DNA of 64,000 bases from Lepidodermella squamata (taxonomy: Eukaryota > Gastrotricha), in assembly GCA_047495785.1 (NCBI GenBank), contig JBLDXI010000015.1:2914001-2978000 (forward strand). The letters run 5' to 3'. Below, in pieces: positions 38,882 to 51,576 of the stretch; positions within the stretch are counted from its first letter, which is position 1; the number at the start of each line of letters is the position of its first letter. The notes beneath the pieces are model-generated. The model was not told the origin of the DNA and ran no database searches. It saw only the letters and a list, made by a program, of their open reading frames with translations. A program made the position numbers and the translations under genes.

Positions 38882-41222
38882 ATGGACGAGTTTTTCTACT
38901 TCGACGTTACAGTTTTGACACTGGCAATAATTGCGAATATTGCCGCTATTTACGGCGTGGCGAAGGGCCAGTTTCACGTCGAATCTTATCGCCGATTTTT
39001 GCTCTCGCTCCTCTCATCAAACCTCTTCATCTGCACCATAAATATCAGCCTTTTTGTGATTCAAAGCACCATTGGAAACGGCGAAAATGAAACCAAACTA
39101 ACACCATGTTGGGTCGAAGTAATTCGAAGACTGGGCTGGAGCGGTTTCTTCGTAAACTTGGTCCACCTGCTGGCGATGGGGGTCGACCATTTCGTCGCAA
39201 TCATGTACCCGTTAAAATATCGATATGTACAAGTGAAAATTTCAGAATTTCGTTTGCTTGATTCATGAATATTTTTCATTCCTTAAGATTTTCGACAAGC
39301 CAGTCGCGAAATTTTCTATAGCAGCTCTGTGGTTATCTTCGATATTAATTGTTTTCGCCGATTCGCCTGTCAAATTCTTGCTAGACCAAATAACGTCTTA
39401 TGAATCATCAGTTTCCGGTGAGAAAATAATTTGCCCAACGATAAATTCGACCGGCGAGGAATTTACCTTGAGAATAGGGTGAGGCATTCAATTTTTAAAT
39501 CTGATTCTTTAATCGCATATGATTTTACTAAAAGGCTTGCAACTGTTAGTCATGGCAGTGTCCAGGGGCCGCAAAATACATACGATCTATCGGTAGCAGA
39601 TTTCGAAGAGTATCTACGGTCGAGTGCCAACGAAGACCACCTGTAAGCTATTCCTATTTCAGAAAAGTTAATCAGGCCAGTTTTACTGATTTTGATAGGA
39701 ACGCGCAATTTTCCGATCCATGCAATGGTAATGAGGAATCACTTTCCTTACTCGCTGAAATCAGCCAGTCGAGCGATTTTACGTCGTCAAGTGGCGGCTT
39801 GACGTTGGGGATATGCTTCGCTTTTTATGGCTTGTACCTATTCTACCTCGATTGCTGCGCCATGTTTCTGGCATTTGTTGGCCTTTTCCTGCTCTTCGTC
39901 TGCTGCGGGTCCGTTTTTAAATGGGCAGCCTTCAAAACTGCTGACCAGTCGCGACTGCACCTGCGCCAACTTGTTGTTACAACAATCATGCTGTTGTCTA
40001 CATTTACGCTATGGTAAAAATTCAATTTTATAAATTAATTTAAATTAAATTAAAAAATGTCCGATAACCAATTTCACAAACTTCAATCCCCTCGCAGTAA
40101 AGCTCAATGGTAGCTTTTTCGATCATTTAAAAAATCTTGTAGGGTGGCTACAATCCCAGGGTGTCTAAAAGACATAATATCCGAGCTGGGAAATTTTAAA
40201 TAAGTTTTTTGTCGGCCAGGAGATGAGCTAGGACCAGTTTTATGGGACCGTCACAAAAGTGCACTAAAGTGTCATTAAAATCGAAAATGGAATTCTCGTG
40301 ATAACCGCTCAGGTGTGACATCATCTAAGGTCGCGTGATCAACGTGACACTGGAACTCCTCCAGTAACCGAACTGAAAGTGATAGAAATATGGGGTTTTC
40401 GAATTCTTGCTCATCCCCAATTTCATAGAGATCAGATTAACCTGGTAAATCTGATCTCTATGCCCAATTTTCTCCCTGATTTTTCTCTCTCGAAATGGGA
40501 AAAGAAAAGTAAGTAAACATTTTTCTCAAATTAAACCATTCTGAGCTTCACCAGTTTAGTACATAATTTCCCTTTTTTCGATTATATATATTTGGGTATT
40601 TAGGAAATTCATAACCGAAAATAATTGAGAGCTTGTGAAATGAGTAAAATGCTGAATTTTACGTCATATTTCCTAGTCCGGATTAGTCCAGTTTCGGACT
40701 ATCTCTGACAATTTCGCTTGGCACGATCCTAGTGCGTTCTGTAACATTTTGTGCCCTGGAAATAAGCTTCCTTACTGGCATTTACCTATAAAACATCAAA
40801 ACATCACGTTTGAATTTACCAAAATCTATAATGTGAATTAGCTATATTTTTGATAAAATAATTGATCATCAAGGGAAGTTATTCCTTTTTTAGCTGGGTG
40901 CCCTACGTGGCGTGGGAGGTGGCGTTAGTTGTCATATATCGATCCAACCCAGGCGCTATCCCGGAGTCATCCACTGAGCGAACTGTCCATGGCATTCTTT
41001 ACTCGATCTTCCTGCTATCGCCCCTGTTTGTACCCTTCATCTACGTCGCCCGCAATAAAGTCGTACAGAGGTGAGGTATCATACCGTACTTGATGACACT
41101 TTCTATTAATGTTTCCCGACTCAAGACGCATGCTCAGCTTTCGAGGTCGACCACGGTTCAGTCAGACGCCGATGCTTGGTCGCAACATGAGTCTGCCAGC
41201 TGAAGCTAGCGATGTACTATAG
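38882..41222 (+). CDS. Divergent rhodopsin-like GPCR 1 of 7 (412 aa)
   Basis: Exons 38882-39232, 39288-39478, 39535-39642, 39699-40013, 40894-41070 and 41126-41222; phases close to 412 residues. TM1 starts right after the Met (FDVTVLTLAIIANIAAIYG). The TM2 lead-in SYRRFLLSLLSSNLFIC is shared by the array. TM3 begins after the conserved Cys (TPCWVEV) and ends VDHFVAIMYPLKYR, with DHF for DRY. The second extracellular loop is long and has its Cys at DPC. TM6 reads CWVPY, split by an intron, and TM7 ends FVPFIYVARN in place of NPxxY. Intron 4 is 880 bp. Ligand unknown; a chemosensory or peptide receptor is plausible. Confidence 0.85.
40424..40462. repeat. Perfect 15-bp hairpin in the long intron of GPCR 1
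   Basis: CATAGAGATCAGATT (40424-40438) and its exact inverted copy (40448-40462) are separated by 9 nt. It could be a small structured RNA or an element relic. Nothing else supports an RNA gene. Confidence 0.6.
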
Positions 41223-44200
41223 AGACAGAGAAGCCACTTGCTGTTCATCGTCCTGTTTATAATTTCATATAAATGGGTTTCATCATTTGCACTTCAGCCT
41301 CGTTCTCTACTGCTTTTCTCCTGAATTCTGATGAAATAAATTGAAGATCCCCAATGCAATTCCTTGTTGTTTAAAATAATTTTCTTTCGTTTATCTTGTA
41401 CGAATATTTACCGATGGCATGTCAATATTTATATAATAAGTCTATAATTTTTCGCTCTAATACGTGCATCTATCCACCTGAGGGCGAGCAAAGGAGATAA
41501 TGAACTCGCGAGCTTGGCTTTATTACAAAAAATCCGAGTATCCAGGGATAATGCCTTTTCAAATCGCGACGCAACGGGACACGTGCCTCTTTTCGGTTTA
41601 CACAGAGAGATTGGGAATTAGCCAATATTTTAGCTATGCTATATAATTCGATTTGAGGAGTAGGCGAAGCGCGATAAATTCATTGGGGCGGGCCAAAATT
41701 TAACTAAAATGTATTAATCACTCTTTCATCATTTAATTATAAATTTTTCGATACACTGCTTGCGTGGCTTCCAACTACGGTTCGAAACTGGGATCTTTTG
41801 TTTTGCGTGGTTCGACAGGAAAAAACAGTGATTACGCGACTTTCATCAAATTTCTGACTGAAAAGTTCTAGTTAATGAGGAACTTTTTACAAACTTCCTC
41901 TGTGTCAAATTATTAGTTCCGAGGTATATGGACTTCATAGTTTCATCTCCTATCATCGATCAATGTCTATCAAATAATAAATTTCGTTAATTATTCGCTT
42001 AGACAAAGCTTCCAGACTGACCTTAAAACTAATTTTACTCTCCTATATGAGCAAGTTTGGTTGGCTATTTTTGGCTGTAAAAATTCGATTTTTACGTCAT
42101 CTGAATTTCGATTTTTAAAAACATTGCTGGGCAGTCGCATTAATGAATGACGCGCATATTATAGCATAATAATGTTCACCAGCCATTACACTCGTTTTTC
42201 TTGCTGTGAATTTTTATTCCCACAGGATCCTTGGAGGATTATAGGAGAAATTCCCAAATGGATTAGACCAGTTGTGTTTTTCTGACAAACTAATTTTTGC
42301 CGCCGCATTCTTCGCGGCGGGTTTCAATCATTAGCTGAAATATAAGGCGGAAGTTTCATTGTTTCTGTGCTAGAAAAATACAAAAATTCTAGATTTCGTC
42401 AGCCGAGCTACCTCAGGCGCATTTTAGGTCGCTTTCACATTCCGCACATCGCCGTTGGCTGTAAATCGAATTATAAGTATAGCCCTCAAGGTTCAAGTAA
42501 GTCGGACTCGACTCTAGGCTGTTCTTAACCTAATTCGAATGACTTTTCAAGCCTTGAAACAGACAATTTTACTTCTGAATGATTTATTGACCAATTGTAA
42601 AAAAATCAGCTATCAGCTTTCATCGGGAAAACGATTTTTTCACATTTAATTGAATTAATTTGAACTCTGTTGGGAGATTTCTGAGCCCAGTGCGCCATCA
42701 ATCATCTCACTTTCGCCACTGCGCAGCACGCAGTGCCTATAATTGAATCATGTGGCATTTTGACATTTGACAACCGAAAAAACCATTTTCCTCTTCGAAG
42801 AAGACTGGTACCGCCTCGCTTGATGTCTTTTTTCCGTGTTAAAGAATCAGCATCGATTTTTATAAGGAATTAGCGAATTTTTCCGTCTAGGTAATATAAA
42901 TTGTTAATTTATGCCTATTTTTTTATCGAAAAAATTCGAAGCGAGATGTGCAATAAAACTGCCTTCTGAAAGCAAACAAACTGGTGTCTTCTTCCTTTTC
43001 CGTTGTGCATTCCTGTGCTTTTCATTGAAAAATAATTTTCGCATTGGTCCTATATAAGCCAATTATTGATGCTGCATTGAAAATTATTCCAATAACGATC
43101 AGAGCCGCCAGCGTATCTTGCAGCGAAAGCATAATATAATAGCATCTCACGACTAAACGCGGCGCAAATCTTCGGCAAGTGTTGTTTGCTCGAGATTTTT
43201 TATTATAACGAGATACTCACCCCAGTTTATCTGCGCTGTCCGTTTTTATAGTTAGCCGTTTTTTATATAATATTCTTATATCAAAATGATTGGAACTGTG
43301 AACTGAACTGAAAGCACGTGGCTTCAGTTATAGCTACGAATTATTAAATTATTTATTTTTGTATAGCTAGGCTTAACAAATACGAAAATTCCTTGTTATG
43401 TCTGAGAATTTCGTTGAATGGCCGAGGCCATGGCTCCCGAATGAGCGCTCTTAGGGTTCTCACAGCTAGGTAGCGATTAGTGCTATAATAATGTTTTTAT
43501 TTGTCCTCTTCGGGCATAGACGGATACCGTTTCCGGTTTTGAAGAGGGCGCTGGCACTCCTAAATCAACCAATTTCGATCTTGACGCTCAATGCACAGCA
43601 GACATCAGCTTTTTGTTTTAAATACAGCTTTATTTGGTTTCAGGCCACAGAGGACAGCTATCAACTGAACAACTGTGTGCCCCTTAACTATTTATTATTA
43701 AATAGCTTAGCTATTTCCGTGAAAATTACCTTGGAGACATAAATGTATAAAAAATATAGTTTTTATTCTGGTTTCAATAATTGAAGTGCTGATTATTATT
43801 TGAGAAGTAGATTTTACGCAATTTCAAATGAAGCCTTTTTCTGTACGTTCTAACGTTAGACTTCAATCGAGGGAGTCTCTTACTTTTGATTAAAATTCCC
43901 GGTACCCCGTGAAATGTCATCGGTGCTCAGTTCTATAAATTTAGTTATTTTAGATTAATCAAATACAAAATCCGCCCACCCTTCATTGAGAAACAGCACT
44001 ATTTTTTTTGTCTTCACACTCAATATTTCTGATGACTTCTATTCTGAGGACTTCAAATTCAGAACATAAAAAATGTCCAAATTGCTGACAACTTTTGACA
44101 ATGCTTTGATTTGCTAAGGCCTAAGGCTAGCATTCAGTCAATAAAAACGAAATTATCCCATTAATTACGGGAAAGCTAATAAAAGGTCCGGAGGAGTCTT

Positions 44201-44383
44201 AAATTGTTTTTTTCTGAAGCCATACAAAATGCCAGCCGAATTTCTCAAGCACTACTCGTTCCCCCTTGTTTAAATCCGTTCCATGAATTATCAGGCGGAA
44301 GTACTTGCGAAAAGTGAAGAGCAGGGGGCTAAAAATAACTTCAAAATAATTTGTTATTTTTTTAGTCCTATATTTTAGACAAA
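41223..44383. other. 3.1-kb intergenic stretch between GPCR 1 and GPCR 2
   Basis: No gene, tRNA or clear repeat was recognised. It is AT-rich with scattered short dyads. The 43491-43742 open frame has no supporting feature. Confidence 0.45.
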
Positions 44384-45915
44384 ATGAATGGTTTGCAAAG
44401 CAGCACGCCAGACGACGGTGACGACTCCAATACGGTCATGCAGCTGGTCATCGAAAGCATCCACTACTTCGACATGGCCGTAGTAGTGCTGGCTATCATC
44501 GCCAACTCGATCGTATTAAGCGGCATCAGTGAAACAAGCATTCACATAATATCACACCGGCGCTTTTTAAAATCTCTTCTCGGCTCGAATTTATTCATTT
44601 GCTTCGTCGATTTGCTGCTGATTGCCCTGGCGACGGCGCCAAAAAGCGGTGTTTCTTTCACAATACCGAAATGTGTATCGGAAATCGTCCGCCGGCTCAG
44701 CATTGTCGGTTTCATCGCTAATCTGCTTTCACTCATGGCGCTGGCTACCGATCATTTTATCGGCATTGTTAAGCCTATTCAGTACAAAATGGTTAGATTT
44801 TTTACTTTTTCATCTTTAAATTTTAAAATTTCAATTATTTGAAGAATTTTAATTTTTTCTAATTTCTAATTTTAATTTTTTCCGTAGTTTTTTACTTTCT
44901 AAAATTGAAAATTTGAAGAAATTCAATTTTTTTTTAATTTTTAATTTTTTATTAGATGATGAATAATGGCATCGCTAAGCGGTCCGTTCTTATCATCTGG
45001 ATACCAGCTTTCATCGTTGGTTACATCGATTTCCCATTTCGAACCATCGCTTATTACGCGAGGGACAAAACGCCGGCTACAACACAGATGTGCAACCGAA
45101 ATTTCCAAGATTTCACCGTCGCCCTCAAATCAATGAACACCACAGAGATGGAGTCGCTTTTCGACTCGGACGAGCTGCAATTATTGCAGAGCCTATCCGA
45201 GGCGAATGATCTCAAGGTTCAAATGCCGTGTGAGAATCAATTAGCCGGCGACATGCCACGATCTGGCGGGGCCAAATCGACGTGGTGCGAGCAGTTTGAC
45301 GGGTCTAAGGACGTATGGCTGCAGCTGCTGCTTGTCGTTCTTGCTATTGGCTCGTTGTTAATACTCGGCTTTTTTGTTCACGTGGTTTTCACAGAGGCGG
45401 CTGATACGCAGGACGGCCCGAGGCGGAAATTGCGTCGCCTAATTATCACAGCCTTCCTACTACTCGGCACTTTCTTCCTATGGTAATGAGTGATGTCCCC
45501 AGCAGACATTTTTTTGATTAACGACACCTTTTTCCAATTTTAGTTGGTCACCCCTTGTCGCTTACGAAATTTCTATGGTTCTGGTGGCAGAGGTGCTGCA
45601 GAACGCCCTAAAATCACAGATGAAACTGCTGTTTGTTCATAAAATCCTGTTCTCACTCTACATGTGCTCGCCGTTATTTTTGCCGTTCATCTACGCGGCT
45701 CGAAACAAGGCTGTTCGAAGGTATTAGGACTCTTGAAGAGTTCGAAGAATTCCCCTAATTTTGCTCAATTTTTTAGGCAAATTTTCGCGAATTGTGGATG
45801 CTGCATTTTGTTGAAGCATCGCTTCACCACGCCGCCTGTAAGGGAATCAATCGAATCGACAATCGGAGTGAGGTCTAGTCTACTGCAATCGCCGCCCAAC
45901 GGTACCCAAATTTAG
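44384..45915 (+). CDS. Divergent rhodopsin-like GPCR 2 of 7 (416 aa)
   Basis: Exons 44384-44791, 44956-45482, 45544-45720 and 45777-45915; phases close to 416 residues. TM1 is at FDMAVVVLAIIANSIVL; TM2 lead-in SHRRFLKSLLGSNLFIC; TM3 Cys at PKCVSEI and the motif ATDHFIGIVKPIQYK. The extracellular loop 2 Cys is at STWCEQF. TM6 ends FFLW joined across intron 2 to CWSPLVAYE; TM7 ends FLPFIYAARN. The C-terminal tail has a CxxC-like CGCC. It shares intron positions in TM6 and after TM7 with GPCR 1. Confidence 0.87.
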
Positions 45916-47153
45916 CAAAAATATCGCTGATAAAATTATTACGATCTGAATCTTTTACTATATAATTGCTTTGCTGCTTGAAAAAATACAACGATGTGTT
46001 TTCTATATTCGTTTCAAAATAAAGAAGGTTTTATGCGATTCTTTAGCTGAATTTCCGTTCGAGTTATTTAATCAATTTTTTATTACGACAGCGCGAGGCA
46101 GAAATATGGAAAATATCGCACATATAAGTGACCTGACTTCTTTTAGTCCTTTAATAAAAGAGCAAAAAACTAACGCAAAATTAATGGAGTTGAAATAATA
46201 AGAATTATTTCTTTTATTCACACCTATAAATCTTATATGCACAGTAATCTTCCTTCATTAATTTATTGATTAATGATTATATAAATCTTAGAGCTCGTAG
46301 CGTTTTCTTATTGTGTGAAGAAAACAACGCCCATCACCTTCCTTATTCCTATAATTTTTCCAGTGCATTGTTTTGCATATCCTGCAGGTGTAAAAAAAGT
46401 TTTATCACTACGGCCGCGTGTTGTCTCATTTTTCTAGAATTTTATTTCGTATATTATCAGTAATTTTTCAAGACTCGTCGATTGAATTACACAATCCGCA
46501 AGAGACGATCCTTATCGCAAAATGGCACTCGACACCCGGGTAATATACTGTAGCCTCTACCCATAAATTAATTTCGAGAGGAAATAAATAAAATAGGCCG
46601 GCCCACACATAGGAAACATGATAGATTTATATTTTCGCTTGGTTTTTTCCAGAAAAATAAATAAGACCCGGCTATATTCGTATTGCGTCACTTAGATTTG
46701 TTTGCCCTATACCTTTGTGACATAAAGGTAAAGACCCGAAAATAGCCTATTAGAAGACTCAATAAAATCACAATATTTTTCGTCCTTATCTCTTTAGATA
46801 GCAAAATCGATCGATTTTGTTTTAATTGTCGCCCAACTGTTAAATTCAGCAGACATACTAAGTATGGTCGTCTGCGAAAAATAAAGCTTATCTCAACTCG
46901 TTTTATTATGCTATTTTAACGACGCATTTCAGTTTTAAATTTCAGACGCCTAGTTTTCGGTGAATAATCCTAGACGGATTGAAAAACAAAGCTCTAGTGA
47001 TATAAAATTCATTTTTTTTTGATAATTCTAGAAAATCGATTTGAGCTAAAACACCGATTCTAACTCCGGGGCAATTCCCCAGTTCATAGTATATAAATCG
47101 TTTTTTTACAACTTTCAAATTGTTTTTTAGAAATATTCTCAATGGTTTGAAAC
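45916..47153. other. Intergenic stretch before GPCR 3
   Basis: No gene is seen. It is AT-rich, with no obvious repeat. Confidence 0.45.
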
Positions 47154-48791
47154 ATGGGCCCATTTTACGCTGTGAACATGGGCATATTAGCCCTGGCTAT
47201 TATCAGCAACTGTTTAGCTCTTCAAGGCGCTATTTTGGGCGAGTTCGTTTTCGGCGGATACCGCCGTTTCCTAATTAGCTTGCTCATTTCTGATCTCATC
47301 GTCGTTTTCGTTAACATCTACATGTTCACGCTGCAAGCAGTAGCCTACTACAACCCTGACTCCAGCTATGACGTAGCTGATTGCCCTGTCCTCATCGCTC
47401 GGAGACTTGCCTTTTGCGGGATAATGGCTAACCTCCTTAATTTCTGCGCTATGTCAGGGGATCACTTTGTAGGGCTGGTTTGGCCGATCAGGTATCGCCA
47501 TGTCATGAAGGTGTCTACAATTTCGGTTATCATACTACTGATCTGGAGTGTCTCACTCATTTCCAGCTTTGCCGATCTACCAATCAGAGGTGTAGTTCAA
47601 TCTTTCGGCTCGGCAGGAGAAGAAAATGAGACTCAATCAAATGAGAGAGCGATTCGGGAAACTTCGACCGAATCAAACCTTGTGGTTACTAGTGTCTCTC
47701 CAGACTTTCCCGATGTCACTGCAGTGGATATTCTCAACTTTTACCAGGCTAATAATATCGATTTAAAAGCCGACCGTAAAAAACCTGATATTGCTAACGA
47801 GTTAGTCGGATTAACCTTTCAAATTTAAAAAAAGTGTTGAATTTATTTTCAGAGTTTCTTTCTCGCCAAATGACGAGCATTCTGTCAATGTTTCGCCCAC
47901 GGCCAATATTTTGGACCAATTGTTCCCGGAAAACATGAACGAAGAACACTGGTGTGACGGTCTTTTCGGCCAACAGTACAACTTATGGCTAGATTGCATC
48001 GCTTTGGGGTTGACTTTGCTCGCAATGGTATTCCTAGGCACCACTTGCATTGTCTTACTTACCGAGAGCTACATCGTCCATGATACATCCAAGCGGAAGT
48101 TAAGGCGGCTCATTTTCACTACAATACTTCTATTTGGCTCATTTTCGATTTGGTATGATTTGGAGGTCTCAAGAATAATTATATTTTGTTTCAATTTGTT
48201 TAAGCTGGCTTCCGTACATGTGTTATGAAATCTCGCTCATGCTGATTTCGGTGCAGGCTGATGGCGAATTTATGCCTGAATCAAAAACAGACTTCTTCCT
48301 GCACAATTTTCTCTACGCCTTGTTCACTTTCAGCCAGGTGATCGTTCCGATCGTTTACATCGCACGCAATAGAGTCGTTCAAAAGTACGTTCCTTTATCA
48401 AATAACCAACTCAAAGGTCTAAAAATAGCAGTGTAGCAAAACTGAGAATCACGAACTTACTCTGGTTATAGACATGCTGATTAATTGGTTTTCTTCAATT
48501 TACAGGCAATTGATTCGGCGCTATGGCTGTCTTGTTCCACCTTGCCTCGCCCGCCTCAAATGTTGCGCTGCCATACTTGCGACGGACGATTCGCGTGCTG
48601 GAGCATCCATGTTAACGGAAGGAGTGCGCATTCATTCCGCGATAGTAAAAGCTGGATCCGATGACCATGAAGAAGCTGGCATAAAGCCATCTACATCAAC
48701 AATTGAAACTAATGTGCTGAAGTACACCTCCAGCTTGAGTGTAGAAAGCCCTACTGATGCTGCTGCGGGGCCGCTTCTCTCATCGTCTTAA
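47154..48791 (+). CDS. Divergent rhodopsin-like GPCR 3 of 7 (470 aa)
   Basis: Exons 47154-47800, 47853-48152, 48205-48384 and 48506-48791; phases close to 470 residues. TM1 is at NMGILALAIISNCLALQGA; GGYRRFLISLLISDLIV leads TM2; TM3 Cys at ADCPVLI; motif SGDHFVGLVWPIRYR. Unlike the others there is no intron after the TM3 motif: exon 1 runs on through TM4 and the long acidic, Ser/Thr-rich loop 2. The loop 2 Cys is at HWCDGLF. TM6 CWLPY is formed across intron 2; TM7 ends IVPIVYIARN. The tail is Ser/Thr-rich. Confidence 0.87.
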
Positions 48792-49363
48792 ATTCGATAT
48801 CCATCGCAGTTGTAAAGAAGCGTGTTCCCATCGAGAACGGTGAAGCACTATTTTTTGATCAAATCAAGCGACAGCAATAAAGGAATAAATTTATCAATAT
48901 AACTGCATATTTGTGCGTCTACATATGTTTTTATACGACAGAGACACATACAGACAGTGCTGTAGTCGAAATCGGAAGTGGCTAATAAATCTCCGAAAAC
49001 AAGACAAAGTGCATAGCCAACAGATTTCACTTTTTCCAGATTTTTTTGCGATAAATCATTGTCAGCGATTTTCAGGGGCATTTCGAAGATGAATTATATC
49101 CAACAATATCGATTTGCTCTTCTCAAGAAGTTTTCGTTTGCTCTGCTTCGCAAAAGAGTAATTACCCTCTACCCTCTTCATCTTCTAAAAAACTGGCGCT
49201 AGGCATATTATGGCGAAGAGGGTGTTTGCTTTAGATATTATTCTACATATTTTCTAGGATATAACGTCACTCTTGGGAATATTGATACTGATCGATATTG
49301 GCTTGCTATGCGCCTTAATAATAATCAATCTGGAATATAGAATGAAACTATTTTTAGTCATCC
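48792..49363. other. Intergenic stretch before GPCR 4
   Basis: No gene or clear repeat was recognised in this 572-bp gap. Confidence 0.4.
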
Positions 49364-51104
49364 GTGGGCCATTCATCGTTTGCGGGTGAAACCGCGAATC
49401 TCGGCCGATTTCCATCCGGTTCAATGGATGCATTTTTCGTGATCAATATCAGCATCCTATTATTTGCCCTGCTTTTCAACTCCCTGGCCTTACAGGGCGC
49501 GTTTCTCGGGGACTTTGCCTTTCCAGGCTACAGACGCTTCTTGATCAGTCTAATCGTCAGCAATATCTACGTCATATTCGTTAATGACGCCATGTTTGCT
49601 GTGCAAGCTTTTGCTTTCTATTCGGCCAACTTTGACATGTCAGCATGCGCTGTGGTTGTCCTTCGCCGTCTTGCCGCGACTGGCTTCATCGCGAATCTCA
49701 TGAACTTTTGCGGGCTGTCCATCGACCATTTTATCGGCATGGTTTTCCCGCTAAACTACCGCCATGTAGTTCTTTCTGGATCTGAATGATTGTAACATGA
49801 ATTGAACTTATTTTTCAGTGGATGACGGACAAAGTTTCGATGGTAGCTGTGATCTGCATTTGGGCTGCTTCATTATTTACCGGTAAAGTTATCTGTATAA
49901 TTTGGATTACCATCCAGTAAGATTCTGGACTATCTTTAGGTTTTGCGGATTGTCCTATTAAGGCGATCCTTATGGTATCTGCTGAGGATGAGATAATTAT
50001 TCCGGTTAACGACATATATGAGGAAACAACTACGGCTATAACAACTTCTTCGACAACCATTACACGGCGCACGATTCGGACAGTTAAACCTATAAATAGG
50101 ACCACGCCTTCGAAAAAGCCGATGATCACTTATTTGAGTAAAGCAACGACTTCTATTACTACTACAGAAAGTACAAGCGATTATGCTGACGAGGACTTTT
50201 TCCCAGATTTCGCAACAAGTTGGTGCGATACTTACTTCGACTCTAGATACAACTTGTGGGTGGAGTGTTTCGCCCTTCTTCTCGCTGTTTGCGCCGTAAC
50301 ACTGCTCAGTGTCACAATATGCGCCATTCTCTCGGGGGTAAAACAGCAGGTTAATGTGTTAAGGACTTATGAAGGTATTGCTCCAATTTTCTAGACTATC
50401 TCCACAATTGCTGATATGGCTAAACGTAAGCTGCGGCACTTGGTTATCACTACAATGATGCTGCTGATCTCTTTTTGTTTCTGCTGGCTTCCATACGGTA
50501 GGGAAAGATTTCTAATTCTACAATTTCCAAAATTGGATCCCTTTAGCTTGTTACGAGTCCTTATGGGTGTTAATCGCCACCGCTGGAGGCAATGAAGACT
50601 ATCCTGTTGATTCTAGCTCCGACTTGATGCATAATCTGCTGTATTCCGCCTTTGTATGCTCAACTCTGTTCATGCCGATTGTATACATAGCTCGAAATCG
50701 AGTCGTACAAAGGTAAAATCCCTAATTCCCCATTTTTGATAACTTATCGCGATTTTTATAGGCAACTATTCCTAAAGTACGGTTTCCTCGTGCCTAAATG
50801 GGTATCTTGCCTTAGACCCGATGAGGCGACAAGCCAGTTGGCCGTTGTAGCTATCCGGCACCTATCTGGAACGGGAATGGTTCATAAAAAAACTCCGAAA
50901 ACTCCGAAAAGACCAACATCAATAAAAATAGTCAGTTTCAAAGCGAATCCAGTATGCCGAATCAACATTATACCCGCTTCGCCTGTCGAACTCGATGGTG
51001 ACGAGCCGGAAAAGGGTCTGCTAGCTAATCAAACACAGCAAGATCAAGTCGATAATGTGGTCAAGTGTGATATCACTGCCGACGAAATAATCATTGATCT
51101 GTGA
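49364..51104 (+). CDS. Divergent rhodopsin-like GPCR 4 of 7 (496 aa)
   Basis: Exons 49364-49768, 49819-49882, 49940-50349, 50395-50497, 50547-50712 and 50762-51104; phases close to 496 residues. Met at 49424 (MDAFFV) is an alternative start that would match the short N-termini of GPCR 1 and 3. FPGYRRFLISLIVSN leads TM2; TM3 Cys at SACAVVV; motif SIDHFIGMVFPLNYR. Loop 2 is very Thr-rich, with its Cys at SWCDTYF. TM6 CWLPY is here in one exon, and introns fall elsewhere than in its neighbours (inside TM4, before TM6 and just after CWLPY). TM7 ends FMPIVYIARN. Confidence 0.85.
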
Positions 51105-51576
51105 CGAAAGCGTACTACAATTTACATTTGAAAAATCAATATTTTGCACCAATTCCCAAGGATGGCGAATAAAAATTCAGTTTTACTGTCTGGCTGTCAA
51201 ATGAGTCACATGACCGAATCTATTATAAAAGGTCCGTATACAAGTAATTACAGTAAAAAAGTCGCTTCGCAAGATTGGCTGGCGAGCATAAAAGCTCAAA
51301 GCTTAACTGACATAATGAAACCTGCTCAAAGGCTTAATTCCCTTGTCACCGTCTCTGTAGACTCTAATGACTTGTGCCCAGAAAAAACTTCTCTAGAAGC
51401 CTAATTTGCCCGTATTGATTTGCATGAAATAGTAGCCATGTCATCGACCATATAAGCTGCTCATTTAATATTTTTGTTGACTCCCACCAGTACTGCGTAA
51501 TCGAATTTCGCCGAAGCTCTTGCCATTCATTCTACAGGGGTTTCAATTAATATTTCACAGCTTGTCGCTTGTTTTT
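51105..51576. other. Intergenic stretch between GPCR 4 and GPCR 5
   Basis: An open frame of 80-86 codons (51144-51404) follows GPCR 4. It has Lys/Ser-rich composition and no recognised motif. It might be an alternative last exon of GPCR 4 or chance. Confidence 0.3.

Noticed and set aside
43491-43742. Possible 83-residue gene in the long GPCR intergenic stretch
   Set aside because: No signal peptide, motif, splice partner or homologue in the window; the composition is typical of chance frames.
51144-51404. Separate gene after GPCR 4
   Set aside because: It is short, without motif or splice support. Kept only as a note on the intergenic stretch.
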